This document shows positions 7,897 to 16,986 of a stretch of 64,000 nt of DNA, in pieces. A program made the translations under genes and the position numbers. Where the stretch lies: positions 21,578 to 85,577 of the forward strand of contig DKCJ01000024.1 of NCBI GenBank assembly GCA_002451465.1, written 5' to 3'. The notes under the pieces were generated by a model. It was not told where the DNA came from and searched no databases. It saw nothing but the letters and a program-made list of their open reading frames with translations. The first letter of the stretch is position 1; every line of letters starts with the position of its first letter. This DNA is from Caryophanales bacterium UBA6877 (GTDB lineage: Bacteria; Bacillota_I; Bacilli_A; RFN20; CAG-826).

Positions 7897-10113
7897 ATGG
7901 AAAAAGTTATTTCAAAAGAAGAAAAAATTAGAAGATCTATATTAACTGGTAATATATGGAAATCAATCTTATACGTAACTTTACCACTATTTTTATATCA
8001 ATTTTTAAATTCGTTTTTCAATTTAGTAGATCAAATTATGGTTGCAGAAATTGGTGATAGCAGCGTTAGCGCTGTTGCAACGATTTCACAAATTAAAGCT
8101 TTAATTTCTTCTTTAGGGCTTGGTATTGCTGGCGGTGGCGCAATTATTGTTTCAAGAAGATATGGTGCAGGTAATATTAAAGAAGCAAAAAAATATAGTA
8201 ATGTCATTTTTTCTCTTCAATTAATTGTTATTGCGATAACAATTTTACTTATTCCATTTTCAGTATTTATCTTAAAACTATGTCGAGTTCCAAATGACTT
8301 AATTTCGATAAGCGATAATTATTTTAAATTACAGCTTATTGAGCAAATATTTATTGCTTTTAATAACGTAGCAATTGCTTTAGAAAAATCTAAAGGCAAT
8401 TCAAAAAATATTCTAAAAATGAATATTTTATGCATGATTGTTAAATTATTATTTAATACATTATTCATCTATGTAATAAAAGTTGACTCAATAAGTTACG
8501 TTGAAATTTCAAGCATTATAGCGCAACTTTCAATGTCGATTGTCGCTTCTTATTTATTATTTAATAAAAAGAATATATTTTTGATAAGACCTAAAGAATT
8601 CTCTTTAAAAAAAGAATATGTTTTTAAAATAATTAAATTATCATTCCCTTTATTTTTAGGAAAATGCATAATCTCCCTTGGTAAAGTTGGTGTTAATGCT
8701 TTATGTTTAGAATATGGTTCTTTAACTGTAGGTGCTCTTGGAATATCTAATAATATATGTGGAATTATCACAAATCCTGCAACGACTCTTGAAGATAGCG
8801 AATCATCAATTGTTGCTCAAAATATTGGTAACAAAAATTTAAAAAGAACTTTAAAAGTTTTTGTTAGATGCCTTGCTCTTGTTTCAATCTGGTCTTTGAT
8901 AGGGTTTTTAGTTACAAGAGTCTTTTTTGAAGATCAGATTATATCTTTATTTTCAACAAAAAATACCTCTAAAGAATTTTTAGTTTTAATAAAAGATATT
9001 TATCAATATGATTGTTTATCAATCCCTGCGCTAGCCCTTACTGGTGTTGTTTTAGGAATTTTATATGGTTATGGACAAACTTTTTTAGCAACAATAATAA
9101 ATTTATTAAGAATTGCCACGCGTATTGGCGTGTTGCTTATATTACAAAATAAAAGTTGGTTCCCAAATATAGGGAGTGAAGCAGCTGGTGTCTCTATGGG
9201 AATATCGAATTGCGCAATTGGCGCTTTTTCAATAATATTTTTTATAATATTTTTTATAAAAATTAAAAGAAAAGGTTATAAAGGCTTAAAATTTAAAGAT
9301 GAGGATCCAATTATGATAGAAAAAGATGGCATATTAGTTAGAATTAATAAAGATTTTGTTTTTAAAAACGGTCTAACAAAAATCGCTTTAAACCCATTAA
9401 ATTCCTCCTTAAAAGGAGAGCTTATTGTTAATAAAGCATATAACAATGACGTTCCAATGATTTTAATTTTTCCAGGGGGCGGATATTCTCATCTTTCACC
9501 TAGAGAAAGTGAACCAATAATGGAAAAATTTAAAAGTTTAGGATATAACACTGCCATATTAAATTATAGCGTTGCTCCAAACCACTATCCTTTACAACTT
9601 AAAGAAGCAATATTTTCAATAAATTATTTATATACTTTTTTTAAAACTATTTATACTTTAGGTTTTAGTGCTGGCGGACACCTAGCGGGACTTGTTTCTA
9701 CAAGTGAAGCAAGCTGCAAAATAAAGGGTTCTATATATTGTTATCCGGTAATTACTCTTTTAAAACACACACACATTCCTTCAAGAAAATGTTTATTAGG
9801 CTTAAAAAATAACTATTATATGCAAAAGAAATTAAGTGTAGAAAATAGAGTTAATAAAAATACTCCAAAATCATACATATGGACTACATTAAATGATGCT
9901 TGTGTACCTTTTATAAACACATTATTTTTTAAAAAGAAAATGGATGAAAATAATGTATATTGTGAAATGCATTTATTTAGGAATGGCGTACATGGGAGTG
10001 CTTTAGCAGATGAAACTGCTATAACTAAAGAACAACCTTTATTTTATAATAAAGATCTTCAGCTTTGGGTTAACGAGGCAGATAAATTTATAAAAGCAAC
10101 AAAAAACTCGTAA
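7897..10113 (+). CDS. Fusion: MATE family transporter + alpha/beta hydrolase (esterase)
   Basis: A continuous 738-residue frame. Residues 1-455 are a MATE-type, twelve-helix efflux protein (FNLVDQIMVAEIGDSSVSAV near 41-60, then a second repeat from about 240). Residues about 475-738 are an alpha/beta hydrolase of the acetyl-esterase type: oxyanion loop FPGGGY (525-530), nucleophile in GFSAGG (S591), Asp in LNDACVP (D667) and His in VHG (H699), a complete triad. An ATG at 9313 with GAGG 8 bases upstream could also give a free hydrolase of 266 residues. Both partners are of normal length. The gene is divergent from the ATPase-UxaB operon and may share its operator, so a role in handling acylated uronate sugars is possible but unproven. 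Confidence 0.9.
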   Translation: MEKVISKEEKIRRSILTGNIWKSILYVTLPLFLYQFLNSFFNLVDQIMVAEIGDSSVSAVATISQIKALISSLGLGIAGGGAIIVSRRYGAGNIKEAKKYSNVIFSLQLIVIAITILLIPFSVFILKLCRVPNDLISISDNYFKLQLIEQIFIAFNNVAIALEKSKGNSKNILKMNILCMIVKLLFNTLFIYVIKVDSISYVEISSIIAQLSMSIVASYLLFNKKNIFLIRPKEFSLKKEYVFKIIKLSFPLFLGKCIISLGKVGVNALCLEYGSLTVGALGISNNICGIITNPATTLEDSESSIVAQNIGNKNLKRTLKVFVRCLALVSIWSLIGFLVTRVFFEDQIISLFSTKNTSKEFLVLIKDIYQYDCLSIPALALTGVVLGILYGYGQTFLATIINLLRIATRIGVLLILQNKSWFPNIGSEAAGVSMGISNCAIGAFSIIFFIIFFIKIKRKGYKGLKFKDEDPIMIEKDGILVRINKDFVFKNGLTKIALNPLNSSLKGELIVNKAYNNDVPMILIFPGGGYSHLSPRESEPIMEKFKSLGYNTAILNYSVAPNHYPLQLKEAIFSINYLYTFFKTIYTLGFSAGGHLAGLVSTSEASCKIKGSIYCYPVITLLKHTHIPSRKCLLGLKNNYYMQKKLSVENRVNKNTPKSYIWTTLNDACVPFINTLFFKKKMDENNVYCEMHLFRNGVHGSALADETAITKEQPLFYNKDLQLWVNEADKFIKATKNS

Positions 10114-10135
10114 GCCTTATTCCTTACGAGTTTTT
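10102..10135. terminator. Bidirectional terminator
   Basis: A 13-base-pair inverted repeat (arms 10102-10114 and 10123-10135, core CTCGTAAG/CTTACGAG) with A/T tracts on both sides. It contains the stop codon of the MATE-hydrolase gene and ends 4 bases before the clpB stop, so it can serve both convergent genes. Confidence 0.85.
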
Positions 10136-10138
10136 AAC

Positions 10139-12265
10139 TTATTCTAAAGAAACTTTAATTTCTTTATCTTTGTAATCACAAATGTATGGTTTATTTGGTT
10201 TTAATTCTCCATCAACTATCATCTTAGCAAGAATTGTTTCAATTTCATGTTGGATAAATCTTTTAATTGGTCGAGCACCATACTTTGGAGTATAAGCTGA
10301 ATCAAGAACATATTTCTTTAAAGCATCAGTGAATTTAACTTGATAATATTCTTCAGCTAATCTTAATTTCAAATCATTAAGCATCTTATCGACAATCTTA
10401 ACTTGAACATCTTTACTTAAAGAATTAAATGTAACAATCTCATCAATTCTATTTAAAAATTCAGGTTTGAATGTCTTATGTAATATAGCTTCAACAAGTT
10501 CTTTATGGCCTTCAAGAATTTCCTCACTACCTAAGTTACTTGTCATAATAATGATAGTATTTTTAAAATCAACCAAACGACCTTGTGAGTCGGTTAATCT
10601 ACCATCATCCATAATTTGAAGTAAGATATTAAATACTTCTGGATCGGCTTTTTCGATTTCATCGAAGAGAACAATTGAATAAGGATTGTGTCTTACTGGT
10701 TCAGTAAGTTGACCACCTTCCTCATATCCAACGTAACCTGGAGCTGCACCAATTAATCTAGATACACTATATTTTTCCATGTATTCAGACATATCAAGTC
10801 TAATAATTTTATGTTCATCATCAAATAGAGCTTGAGCAAGGGCTTTAGCAACCTCAGTTTTACCAACGCCAGTTGGACCTAAGAAAAGGAAACTACCAAT
10901 AGGTCTATTAGCGTCTTTAATGCCAGCTCTTTGTCTAATAATAGCATCACTTACAAGTTTAATGGCTTCATCTTGACCAATAACTCTCTTCTTAAGAGTA
11001 TCTTCAAGAGATAAGACCTTTTCTTTATCGCCTTTAATAATTCTTGAAACTGGAATTCCTGTCATCTTACTAACAATAGAAGCAATATTTTCTTCAGTAA
11101 CAACATCACTTAAGATTCGTTTAGAACCATCGCTATTCTTACTGCTTTCAATATCGTTAATTTCTTTTTCTATTGCAGGAATTTCTTTGTATTGAAGTTC
11201 ACTACTACGTTTATAATCACCAGCATTATAAGCGTTGTTAAGTTCAAATTTCTTCTCATCAAGTTCTTTTTTAAGCTCTTTACTTCTTAAAATATCTTGT
11301 TTTTCGGCTTCCCATTTCTTTGTTAATTTATCATCTTCAGCATGAAGCTTATCGAGTTCATCATCAAGTTTATTAAGTCTTAATTTAGATTGCTCATCAG
11401 TTTCATTTTGTAATGAGAATTTTTCGATTTCTTTTTGTCTAATATCACGTTTAACTTCATCAAGTTCACTTGGCATAGATTCAATTTCTACACGAGTTTC
11501 TGCACAAGCTTCATCAATTAAATCGATAGCTTTATCAGGCAAAAATCTATTTGTTACATATCTAACACTATAGTTAACAGCTGCAACGAGAGCATTATCA
11601 GTAATTTTCACACCATGATGTGATTCAAAACGATCTTTAAGACCTCTTAAAATTGAAAGAGTATCTTCTTTTGAAGGTTCTTGAACCATAACAGTTTGGA
11701 AACGTCTTTCAAGAGCTCTATCTTTTTCAATATATTGTTGATATTCACTTAAAGTAGTTGCACCAATACACATAATTTCACCTCTTGCGAGCATTGGTTT
11801 AAGCATATTTGATGCATCCATTGCACCTTGAGTTCTACCAGCACCAACAATAAGATGGATTTCATCAATAAACATGATAATCTTTCCATCACTATCTTTG
11901 ATTCTATTTAAAACAGCTTTTAAACGATCCTCAAATTCACCTTGATATTTAGCTCCAGCAATTAAAGCTCCCATATCAAGTTCAAAAATCTCTTTATTTT
12001 TTAAGCTTTGTGGAACATCGTTGTTAGCAATACGTTGAGCTAAACCCTCAATAATTGCGGTTTTACCAACACCTGGTTCACCAAGCAAAATAACATTATT
12101 CTTGGTTTTACGAGCAAGAATCGTAATAACATTTCTAATTTCATCATCTCTACCAATTACAGGATCGATTTTATTTTTCTTTACTTCATCAGTAATATTT
12201 CTACCAAATTTCTTTAAAACATCTTCATCTTTGGAATAATCTTCATAACCTTGTTGTTCGTTCAT
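10139..12265 (-). CDS. clpB: ClpB-type disaggregase lacking the N-terminal domain
   Basis: An AAA+ disaggregase that rescues aggregated proteins with DnaK. It has both ATPase modules (first Walker A GEPGVGKT near residues 62-69, second GPTGVGKT in the C-terminal half), the coiled-coil middle domain (about 280-390) that separates ClpB from ClpA/C, and the C-terminal AAA+ lid. At 708 residues it lacks the roughly 140-residue N-terminal substrate domain of long ClpB; the protein begins a few residues before [12 protein letters not shown]. Such short forms occur in mycoplasmas. The ATG has a strong GGAGGA site and an upstream CIRCE, so the short form is real and not a mis-annotated start. Confidence 0.95.
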   Translation of the reverse strand: MNEQQGYEDYSKDEDVLKKFGRNITDEVKKNKIDPVIGRDDEIRNVITILARKTKNNVILLGEPGVGKTAIIEGLAQRIANNDVPQSLKNKEIFELDMGALIAGAKYQGEFEDRLKAVLNRIKDSDGKIIMFIDEIHLIVGAGRTQGAMDASNMLKPMLARGEIMCIGATTLSEYQQYIEKDRALERRFQTVMVQEPSKEDTLSILRGLKDRFESHHGVKITDNALVAAVNYSVRYVTNRFLPDKAIDLIDEACAETRVEIESMPSELDEVKRDIRQKEIEKFSLQNETDEQSKLRLNKLDDELDKLHAEDDKLTKKWEAEKQDILRSKELKKELDEKKFELNNAYNAGDYKRSSELQYKEIPAIEKEINDIESSKNSDGSKRILSDVVTEENIASIVSKMTGIPVSRIIKGDKEKVLSLEDTLKKRVIGQDEAIKLVSDAIIRQRAGIKDANRPIGSFLFLGPTGVGKTEVAKALAQALFDDEHKIIRLDMSEYMEKYSVSRLIGAAPGYVGYEEGGQLTEPVRHNPYSIVLFDEIEKADPEVFNILLQIMDDGRLTDSQGRLVDFKNTIIIMTSNLGSEEILEGHKELVEAILHKTFKPEFLNRIDEIVTFNSLSKDVQVKIVDKMLNDLKLRLAEEYYQVKFTDALKKYVLDSAYTPKYGARPIKRFIQHEIETILAKMIVDGELKPNKPYICDYKDKEIKVSLE

Positions 12266-12289
12266 AGTCTAATCCTCCAATCGAATAAT

Positions 12290-12317
12290 ATTATAATACA
12301 CTTTTAGCACTTGTCAA
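12290..12317 (-). promoter_or_regulatory. clpB promoter embedded in CIRCE
   Basis: On the minus strand a consensus TTGACA (12312-12317) and TATAAT (12290-12295) lie 16 bases apart. The -35 box falls inside the CIRCE element, so a bound repressor would block RNA polymerase directly. Confidence 0.85.
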
Positions 12318-12330
12318 TAGAGAGTGCTAA
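12304..12330. promoter_or_regulatory. CIRCE element (HrcA operator)
   Basis: Inverted repeat TTAGCACTT - 9 bases - GAGTGCTAA, one mismatch from the consensus arms TTAGCACTC/GAGTGCTAA with the standard 9-base spacer. CIRCE is the binding site of the heat-shock repressor HrcA. It controls clpB here. Confidence 0.93.
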
Positions 12331-12365
12331 TTTTTTTACATTATTCTTTTTAGATTAAATACAAA

Positions 12366-12390
12366 TTAAAAAACCTCCATTGGAGGCTTA
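12366..12390 (-). terminator. Rho-independent terminator of the flavin-reductase gene
   Basis: Read on the minus strand, a GC-rich stem CCTCC/GGAGG with a 3-base loop is followed by six T. It lies 23 bases past the stop at 12413. Confidence 0.75.
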
Positions 12391-12412
12391 AAATTATAAT
12401 AAATAATGCATT

Positions 12413-12850
12413 TTAACGCATTTCAGGCATCGATAAAAATCTTACTTTCGTGTTTTCTTTAGATCTTAAAATCTTGCATTCGATTAAGTGATCATCTTTT
12501 GAACATTTTGGATGAGTAACATTTGTCACTTCACAATATAAATTTGTTTTGGCATCCTTAATTAGAATAGCACCACTTTCTTTATAACACTCAATATTTT
12601 CTAATTTATTAGTAGATAGAGAATGGTTTTCTCCAAGTTTAGACGCGATATCTTTTTGATTTTCATTTAAAGCACTAACGCCAACTTTATCACCAACTTT
12701 CAAATGATTACCTGTGTCACTTTGTGCACCAATTAAAAGCATAATTGAATCATAATCAACAGATGTTGTCCAAGCACAAGTCATGGCATAATCTTTACCA
12801 TCTTTGCTATAAGCAACCACATTAACACCTTGTAAAACATTGTCTTCCAT
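12413..12850 (-). CDS. Flavin reductase-like domain protein
   Basis: A 145-residue protein of the FMN-binding split-barrel (flavin reductase-like) superfamily. The N-terminal strand VNVVAYSKDGKDYAMTCAWTTSVDYDS matches the family's flavin-binding strand pair, followed by VGVSALNENQ and a C-terminal CEVTNVTHP strand. Such proteins bind FMN and reduce flavins or act as small oxidoreductases. It is one of three in the window (also 21710 and 22697), each with a different sequence. Partner and substrate are unknown. Confidence 0.75.
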   Translation of the reverse strand: MEDNVLQGVNVVAYSKDGKDYAMTCAWTTSVDYDSIMLLIGAQSDTGNHLKVGDKVGVSALNENQKDIASKLGENHSLSTNKLENIECYKESGAILIKDAKTNLYCEVTNVTHPKCSKDDHLIECKILRSKENTKVRFLSMPEMR

Positions 12851-12860
12851 ACAAATCTCC

Positions 12861-13775
12861 TTATTTATTCATATTTAATCTTTTTACTTTTAAAATAAAC
12901 TTTAATTTTGAGAAACATCGATATATACCAAAATATATTGATATAACAATTATATCAGCAAGTCCTAAACCTATCATATATAAAAAGTAAGCAAGTCCCC
13001 AACCATATCCATTTATTCCTGGAGATAAGGCTTGAATATCTTTTAAGATGAATACACTCGTAGGATACCACATCGAAATATACCACATATTAGTGTCATA
13101 AGCTCTACAATCATCAACGCCATATATATAAGGTACAAAAAAGTTAATAAGTTGTGCAATTACGCTAAATATTAAAATCATTCCATAAGTTATTAAAACA
13201 ACTTTTAAGTTTCGCGTGTATTTACCTTTTCCAATCGACAATATACCAATTGAGAAAAAGCCAAGCATCATAAGAACTAAGTGCCATGTTATTGTGTGTA
13301 TATAAATTCCTATATCATGCCAAGAAAATAATCCTTCTTGGTTAATAAATAACGCAACAAATCCCCCAATCATTGCATATACACCCATATAAGCAATCAA
13401 AATATTCCTTAAATAATCCTTTTTAATTAAAGGCATGAATATCGCAATAAACATTGGAATAGAACATATTTGCCATGGGAAAATAGTCCACGCATAACCA
13501 TTTCCAATATTAAAACCGCGGATTCTATTAAAAGATATTTGTTTATACAATTCGAAAGTTATTAAAAATAAACCTGTCAAAAATAAAATAATATTTTGAA
13601 CTTTTTTATTATGCCTAAATTTAATTCCAAGCGCCAAAAAAACAAAACACAAGACAAATCCTAGAATGCATAAACTTAATACATGAGAGTCCCAAGCTTT
13701 CCAAGGAACACCATTATCAGGCCATAAAGCTCTATCAGGATATTCAGGACAAGTATTTAATACATTAAAAATCAT
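12861..13775 (-). CDS. Multi-pass membrane protein, TIGR02206/YwaF-like
   Basis: A 304-residue integral membrane protein with about seven hydrophobic segments. Conserved-looking polar positions within the membrane, WQICSIPMF (near 100) and HTITWHLVLMMLGF (near 160), resemble the YwaF/TIGR02206 family of unknown function. Its ATG overlaps the stop of the NYN-domain gene upstream (TAATG), so they are translationally coupled, and a flavin-reductase gene follows after 10 bases. No function can be assigned. Confidence 0.5.
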   Translation of the reverse strand: MIFNVLNTCPEYPDRALWPDNGVPWKAWDSHVLSLCILGFVLCFVFLALGIKFRHNKKVQNIILFLTGLFLITFELYKQISFNRIRGFNIGNGYAWTIFPWQICSIPMFIAIFMPLIKKDYLRNILIAYMGVYAMIGGFVALFINQEGLFSWHDIGIYIHTITWHLVLMMLGFFSIGILSIGKGKYTRNLKVVLITYGMILIFSVIAQLINFFVPYIYGVDDCRAYDTNMWYISMWYPTSVFILKDIQALSPGINGYGWGLAYFLYMIGLGLADIIVISIYFGIYRCFSKLKFILKVKRLNMNK

Positions 13776-14560
13776 TATTTATTACCTTTTAATTTAATAT
13801 AAATACTAACTTTACTAGGATCCGACTCACTTGGGACACTAATAATATCAAAAGTGTCTTTATATTTTCTTATAATATCTAAAGGTTTAGAAAATTTGTA
13901 ACTACGAACATCAAATTCAGGATGTTGTTTATAAAGGTAACTAGAAAGATTAGAAAGATGCACCATATCTTCTTTTTCAGTTAATTCACTAACATATAGA
14001 ACTAATACTTTATAAACATCATCAATATTTGTTCCATCAAGGTTTAATTCATCAATTTCGTCTTTATTTTTCAAAATATCTTTAATAGCTTTAGATACTT
14101 TTGTACTTGCGTTCTTTGAGTAATCTTTAATTGCTCCAAGAGGATAAAATCTATCAACAGCAGCTTTAAATGCTTCAACTGTTTTAGATTCACCCATACC
14201 CAAAACTTGTTTATTAGATTCTTTAAGTCGTTGAATTAAACGAATAAAATCAGAGTCACTAGAACATATGCAGTAAATATCTATTTTGTCTCTATAAAGT
14301 AAATCCATGCAATCAATAATTAAACTACTATCTGTTGATGATTTATTAATAGTAAAAGCATAATTATGAATACAATTTAAACTATATTTTAAAGCGCAAT
14401 CTCTCCATGGATTCAAAATCTTGTTTGAAAAATCGCCATAAACTCTTTTTATTACAATTCTTCCTTGTTTATTAAGTTCGCTTAAAATAGTAGGAAGATA
14501 TTTATATGAAATATTGTCTCCATCAATTAAAAGCGCTATCGTTTTTTCATTCTCCATCAT
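13775..14560 (-). CDS. NYN-domain (LabA/MARF1-like) putative RNase
   Basis: Residues 1-145 form an NYN/PIN-like nuclease fold: LLIDGDNISY near the N-terminus, DSSLIIDCMDLLY and ICSSDSDFIRLIQRLKE give the acidic metal-binding residues. The C-terminal about 80 residues look like an OST-HTH/LOTUS winged helix (LSNLSSYLYKQHPEFDVRSY), which binds RNA in related proteins. The likely role is RNA cleavage or decay in the cytoplasm. I start at ATG 14560, 9 bases after AAGGA; an upstream TTG (14566) is in frame. The gene is coupled to the membrane protein downstream. Confidence 0.8.
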   Translation of the reverse strand: MMENEKTIALLIDGDNISYKYLPTILSELNKQGRIVIKRVYGDFSNKILNPWRDCALKYSLNCIHNYAFTINKSSTDSSLIIDCMDLLYRDKIDIYCICSSDSDFIRLIQRLKESNKQVLGMGESKTVEAFKAAVDRFYPLGAIKDYSKNASTKVSKAIKDILKNKDEIDELNLDGTNIDDVYKVLVLYVSELTEKEDMVHLSNLSSYLYKQHPEFDVRSYKFSKPLDIIRKYKDTFDIISVPSESDPSKVSIYIKLKGNK

Positions 14561-14594
14561 AATCAAAAATCCTTTTCATTTATTATACCAAAAA

Positions 14595-16931
14595 TCATCC
14601 AATTTCCTTACTTTTTATGTGATAAATTCTACTTCCAAAATCTCCTAATAAGCGAATTCCATCATCAAATCCCGTTCCATTCCATTCTTGTTTTAATTTT
14701 ATCGCATTAGAGTTAAGCATTCTCCCATCAACTAAATATTTTTCATTCTCAATTTCGATATCTTTATGCTTACTTATTTCATTTACGATAAAGCCATTTT
14801 CATTAAGTCTTATTGGCAAAATAGTATTAATTAGCCCTCCAAAAACTTTTATGTTGTGTTTTTGTCTTCTAACTTCAAGAGAATACATTTGTTCAGGAAT
14901 AAAATCAGCGCCTTTTAATATAGTTACGCCATTCATTAAATTAGATACTCCATTAAAATAACCAATTAAAGCTTCTTTTTTATCTTCACTTAAAACCATC
15001 CATTCTGAGTGATTTTCTTTTTCCATAAATGAAAATTGATAAAAAGTGCCATATTGAAATAATTTACGATGCTTTTTATAAAATTTAATTTGTTCTTTTA
15101 CATAATTTAATTCAAGTTTCGTAAGATGATTTAAATCAAGTTCATATCCTAAAACACCAAAAGCAGCTACATTGAATCTCGTTTCTATTGGCGTAATTCT
15201 TAAAGAACTATGGGAAGGGGTTGCACTTACATGTGCCCCTATTGTAGAAAGAGGATAACCAAGATAGAGGCCACTTTGTATATAGTTCCTATCATAAGCA
15301 TCCGTATTATCACTAGCCCAATTTTGTTGAAAATAACTTAGAACACCTAAATCAAATCGATTACCACCACTGCTACAACCTTCAAATAAAACATTTTTAT
15401 TTTGATTTGTTATTTCGCTTAAAATTCGATAAAAACCGACAATATAATCATAGAAAAAATTACCAGATAGGCCATTACCTATATAAAAATCGCTTATCGA
15501 TCGATTGTAATCCCACTTAACATATTTAATGTTTGCACTTTTTAAGACATCACTAACATTTTGGATAATATAATCTTGTACTTCTTTTTTTGTTAAATCG
15601 AGACATAATTGATGACGACCTTCGCTTGCTTTAAATAAAGGATGCTTTAAAACATAATCTTTATGATTTCTATATAAATTACTATTTTCATTTATCATTT
15701 CTGGTTCAAACCAAAGACCAAAATCTAAACCTAATTTATTTATCTTTTTAGCAAGACCACTTAAAGAATGAGGAAGTTTTTTCTTATCAACTTCATAGTC
15801 TCCTAGCCCTCCAGTATCACCATTTCTTCCTTTAAACCAACCATCATCTAAAACAAATAGTTCTATACCACATTCTTTAGCGGTTTTAGCTATTTTAAGT
15901 ATTTTATTTTCATTAAAATTTGCGCCAGTTGCTTCCCAATTATTAATTAATATTGGACGAATTTTATTTTTATAAACACCATTAATTACATGATTATTTA
16001 TAAAATAATGCATATTTTGGGATGCTTTATTAATTCCTTTATTAGAAAAAGTAGAAACACTAAACGGCGTTTCAAAAGTTTCCTCTGATTTTAATTTGTA
16101 TTCAAAACAAAATGGTGATATTCCAGACATTATTCTAACTTGTTTAGCATGATTTTCCTCAATTGAAGAATAATGATTTCCACTATAAATCAAATTAAAT
16201 GCATAAACATTTCCATTATTAAATGTAGCTTCTTTATTTTTAACCATAAAAAATGGATTATGTCTATTGCTACTTGCTCCAGTTTTACTATCAATAATAA
16301 TTTGCGTATGTTTGACATCAATATATTCTCTTTTACATTCATTAGACCATGTTCCATATAATGATAAAACTTCATAATTATCATTATTTAAAACAAGCAT
16401 AGAAGACATGCATTTTAACAAAAATAGGTCATTACCGCTATTGTTTTTTATAATTATATTTCTTGCAATTACATTTGCTTTATAAAAAACAATATAATGC
16501 ATTTCAATATATATATTATTAATTTTATCTTTTAAAAAGATAATTAATTCTTGATCACCATCATGAGGAGTTGGTAGTTTTTTAAGTTTTGTAATCTTAT
16601 TAGTAATAAGATAACTATCATACAAAAAATCAAAAATATAACCATCTTTATTTTTCAAGATTAAAGATGGTTCGTTAAAATCACCTTTCCCAGTTGTTGA
16701 TAGTTCAAGCGTAGATAAATCTAATGATTTTAAAGGATTTATTTCTTTGTCGTATATAACTTGATTTCCAAATCCATAAGTCCATTTATTAAAAATTGGT
16801 AATGGATCTATATTATTACTAACCTTTGAACCATAATACTCATTCACAATATGCTTAGTTTCATCAACTCTTAAAATATAACTGTTAAGTTCAGTCTCTA
16901 AATAAAAAACATTGTTTTTATATAAAATCAT
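14595..16931 (-). CDS. Alpha-galactosidase, GH36
   Basis: Hydrolyses alpha-1,6-galactosides such as melibiose and raffinose. The 778-residue chain has the GH36 N-terminal beta-supersandwich, the (beta/alpha)8 barrel with VLDDGWFKGRN, the nucleophile motif KWDYNR (D474) and the acid/base motif SDNTDA (D541), spaced as in characterised GH36 enzymes, and the GCSSGGNRFD motif between them. The start MILYKNN is preceded by GAGG; seven further residues upstream lack a ribosome site. No signal peptide is seen, so it acts in the cytoplasm. It ends in TGA. It is divergent from a beta-galactosidase gene and near a GPH symporter. Confidence 0.95.
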   Translation of the reverse strand: MILYKNNVFYLETELNSYILRVDETKHIVNEYYGSKVSNNIDPLPIFNKWTYGFGNQVIYDKEINPLKSLDLSTLELSTTGKGDFNEPSLILKNKDGYIFDFLYDSYLITNKITKLKKLPTPHDGDQELIIFLKDKINNIYIEMHYIVFYKANVIARNIIIKNNSGNDLFLLKCMSSMLVLNNDNYEVLSLYGTWSNECKREYIDVKHTQIIIDSKTGASSNRHNPFFMVKNKEATFNNGNVYAFNLIYSGNHYSSIEENHAKQVRIMSGISPFCFEYKLKSEETFETPFSVSTFSNKGINKASQNMHYFINNHVINGVYKNKIRPILINNWEATGANFNENKILKIAKTAKECGIELFVLDDGWFKGRNGDTGGLGDYEVDKKKLPHSLSGLAKKINKLGLDFGLWFEPEMINENSNLYRNHKDYVLKHPLFKASEGRHQLCLDLTKKEVQDYIIQNVSDVLKSANIKYVKWDYNRSISDFYIGNGLSGNFFYDYIVGFYRILSEITNQNKNVLFEGCSSGGNRFDLGVLSYFQQNWASDNTDAYDRNYIQSGLYLGYPLSTIGAHVSATPSHSSLRITPIETRFNVAAFGVLGYELDLNHLTKLELNYVKEQIKFYKKHRKLFQYGTFYQFSFMEKENHSEWMVLSEDKKEALIGYFNGVSNLMNGVTILKGADFIPEQMYSLEVRRQKHNIKVFGGLINTILPIRLNENGFIVNEISKHKDIEIENEKYLVDGRMLNSNAIKLKQEWNGTGFDDGIRLLGDFGSRIYHIKSKEIG

Positions 16932-16986
16932 TTTTAAAACCTCGATTATCATTTTATAATATTTCTATAAGGATTTAAAAGTATTT

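Noticed and set aside
16955..16960. TATAAT between the divergent galactosidase genes as a firm promoter.
   Set aside because: No convincing -35 box at the right distance on either strand; overlapping promoters are likely but cannot be placed.
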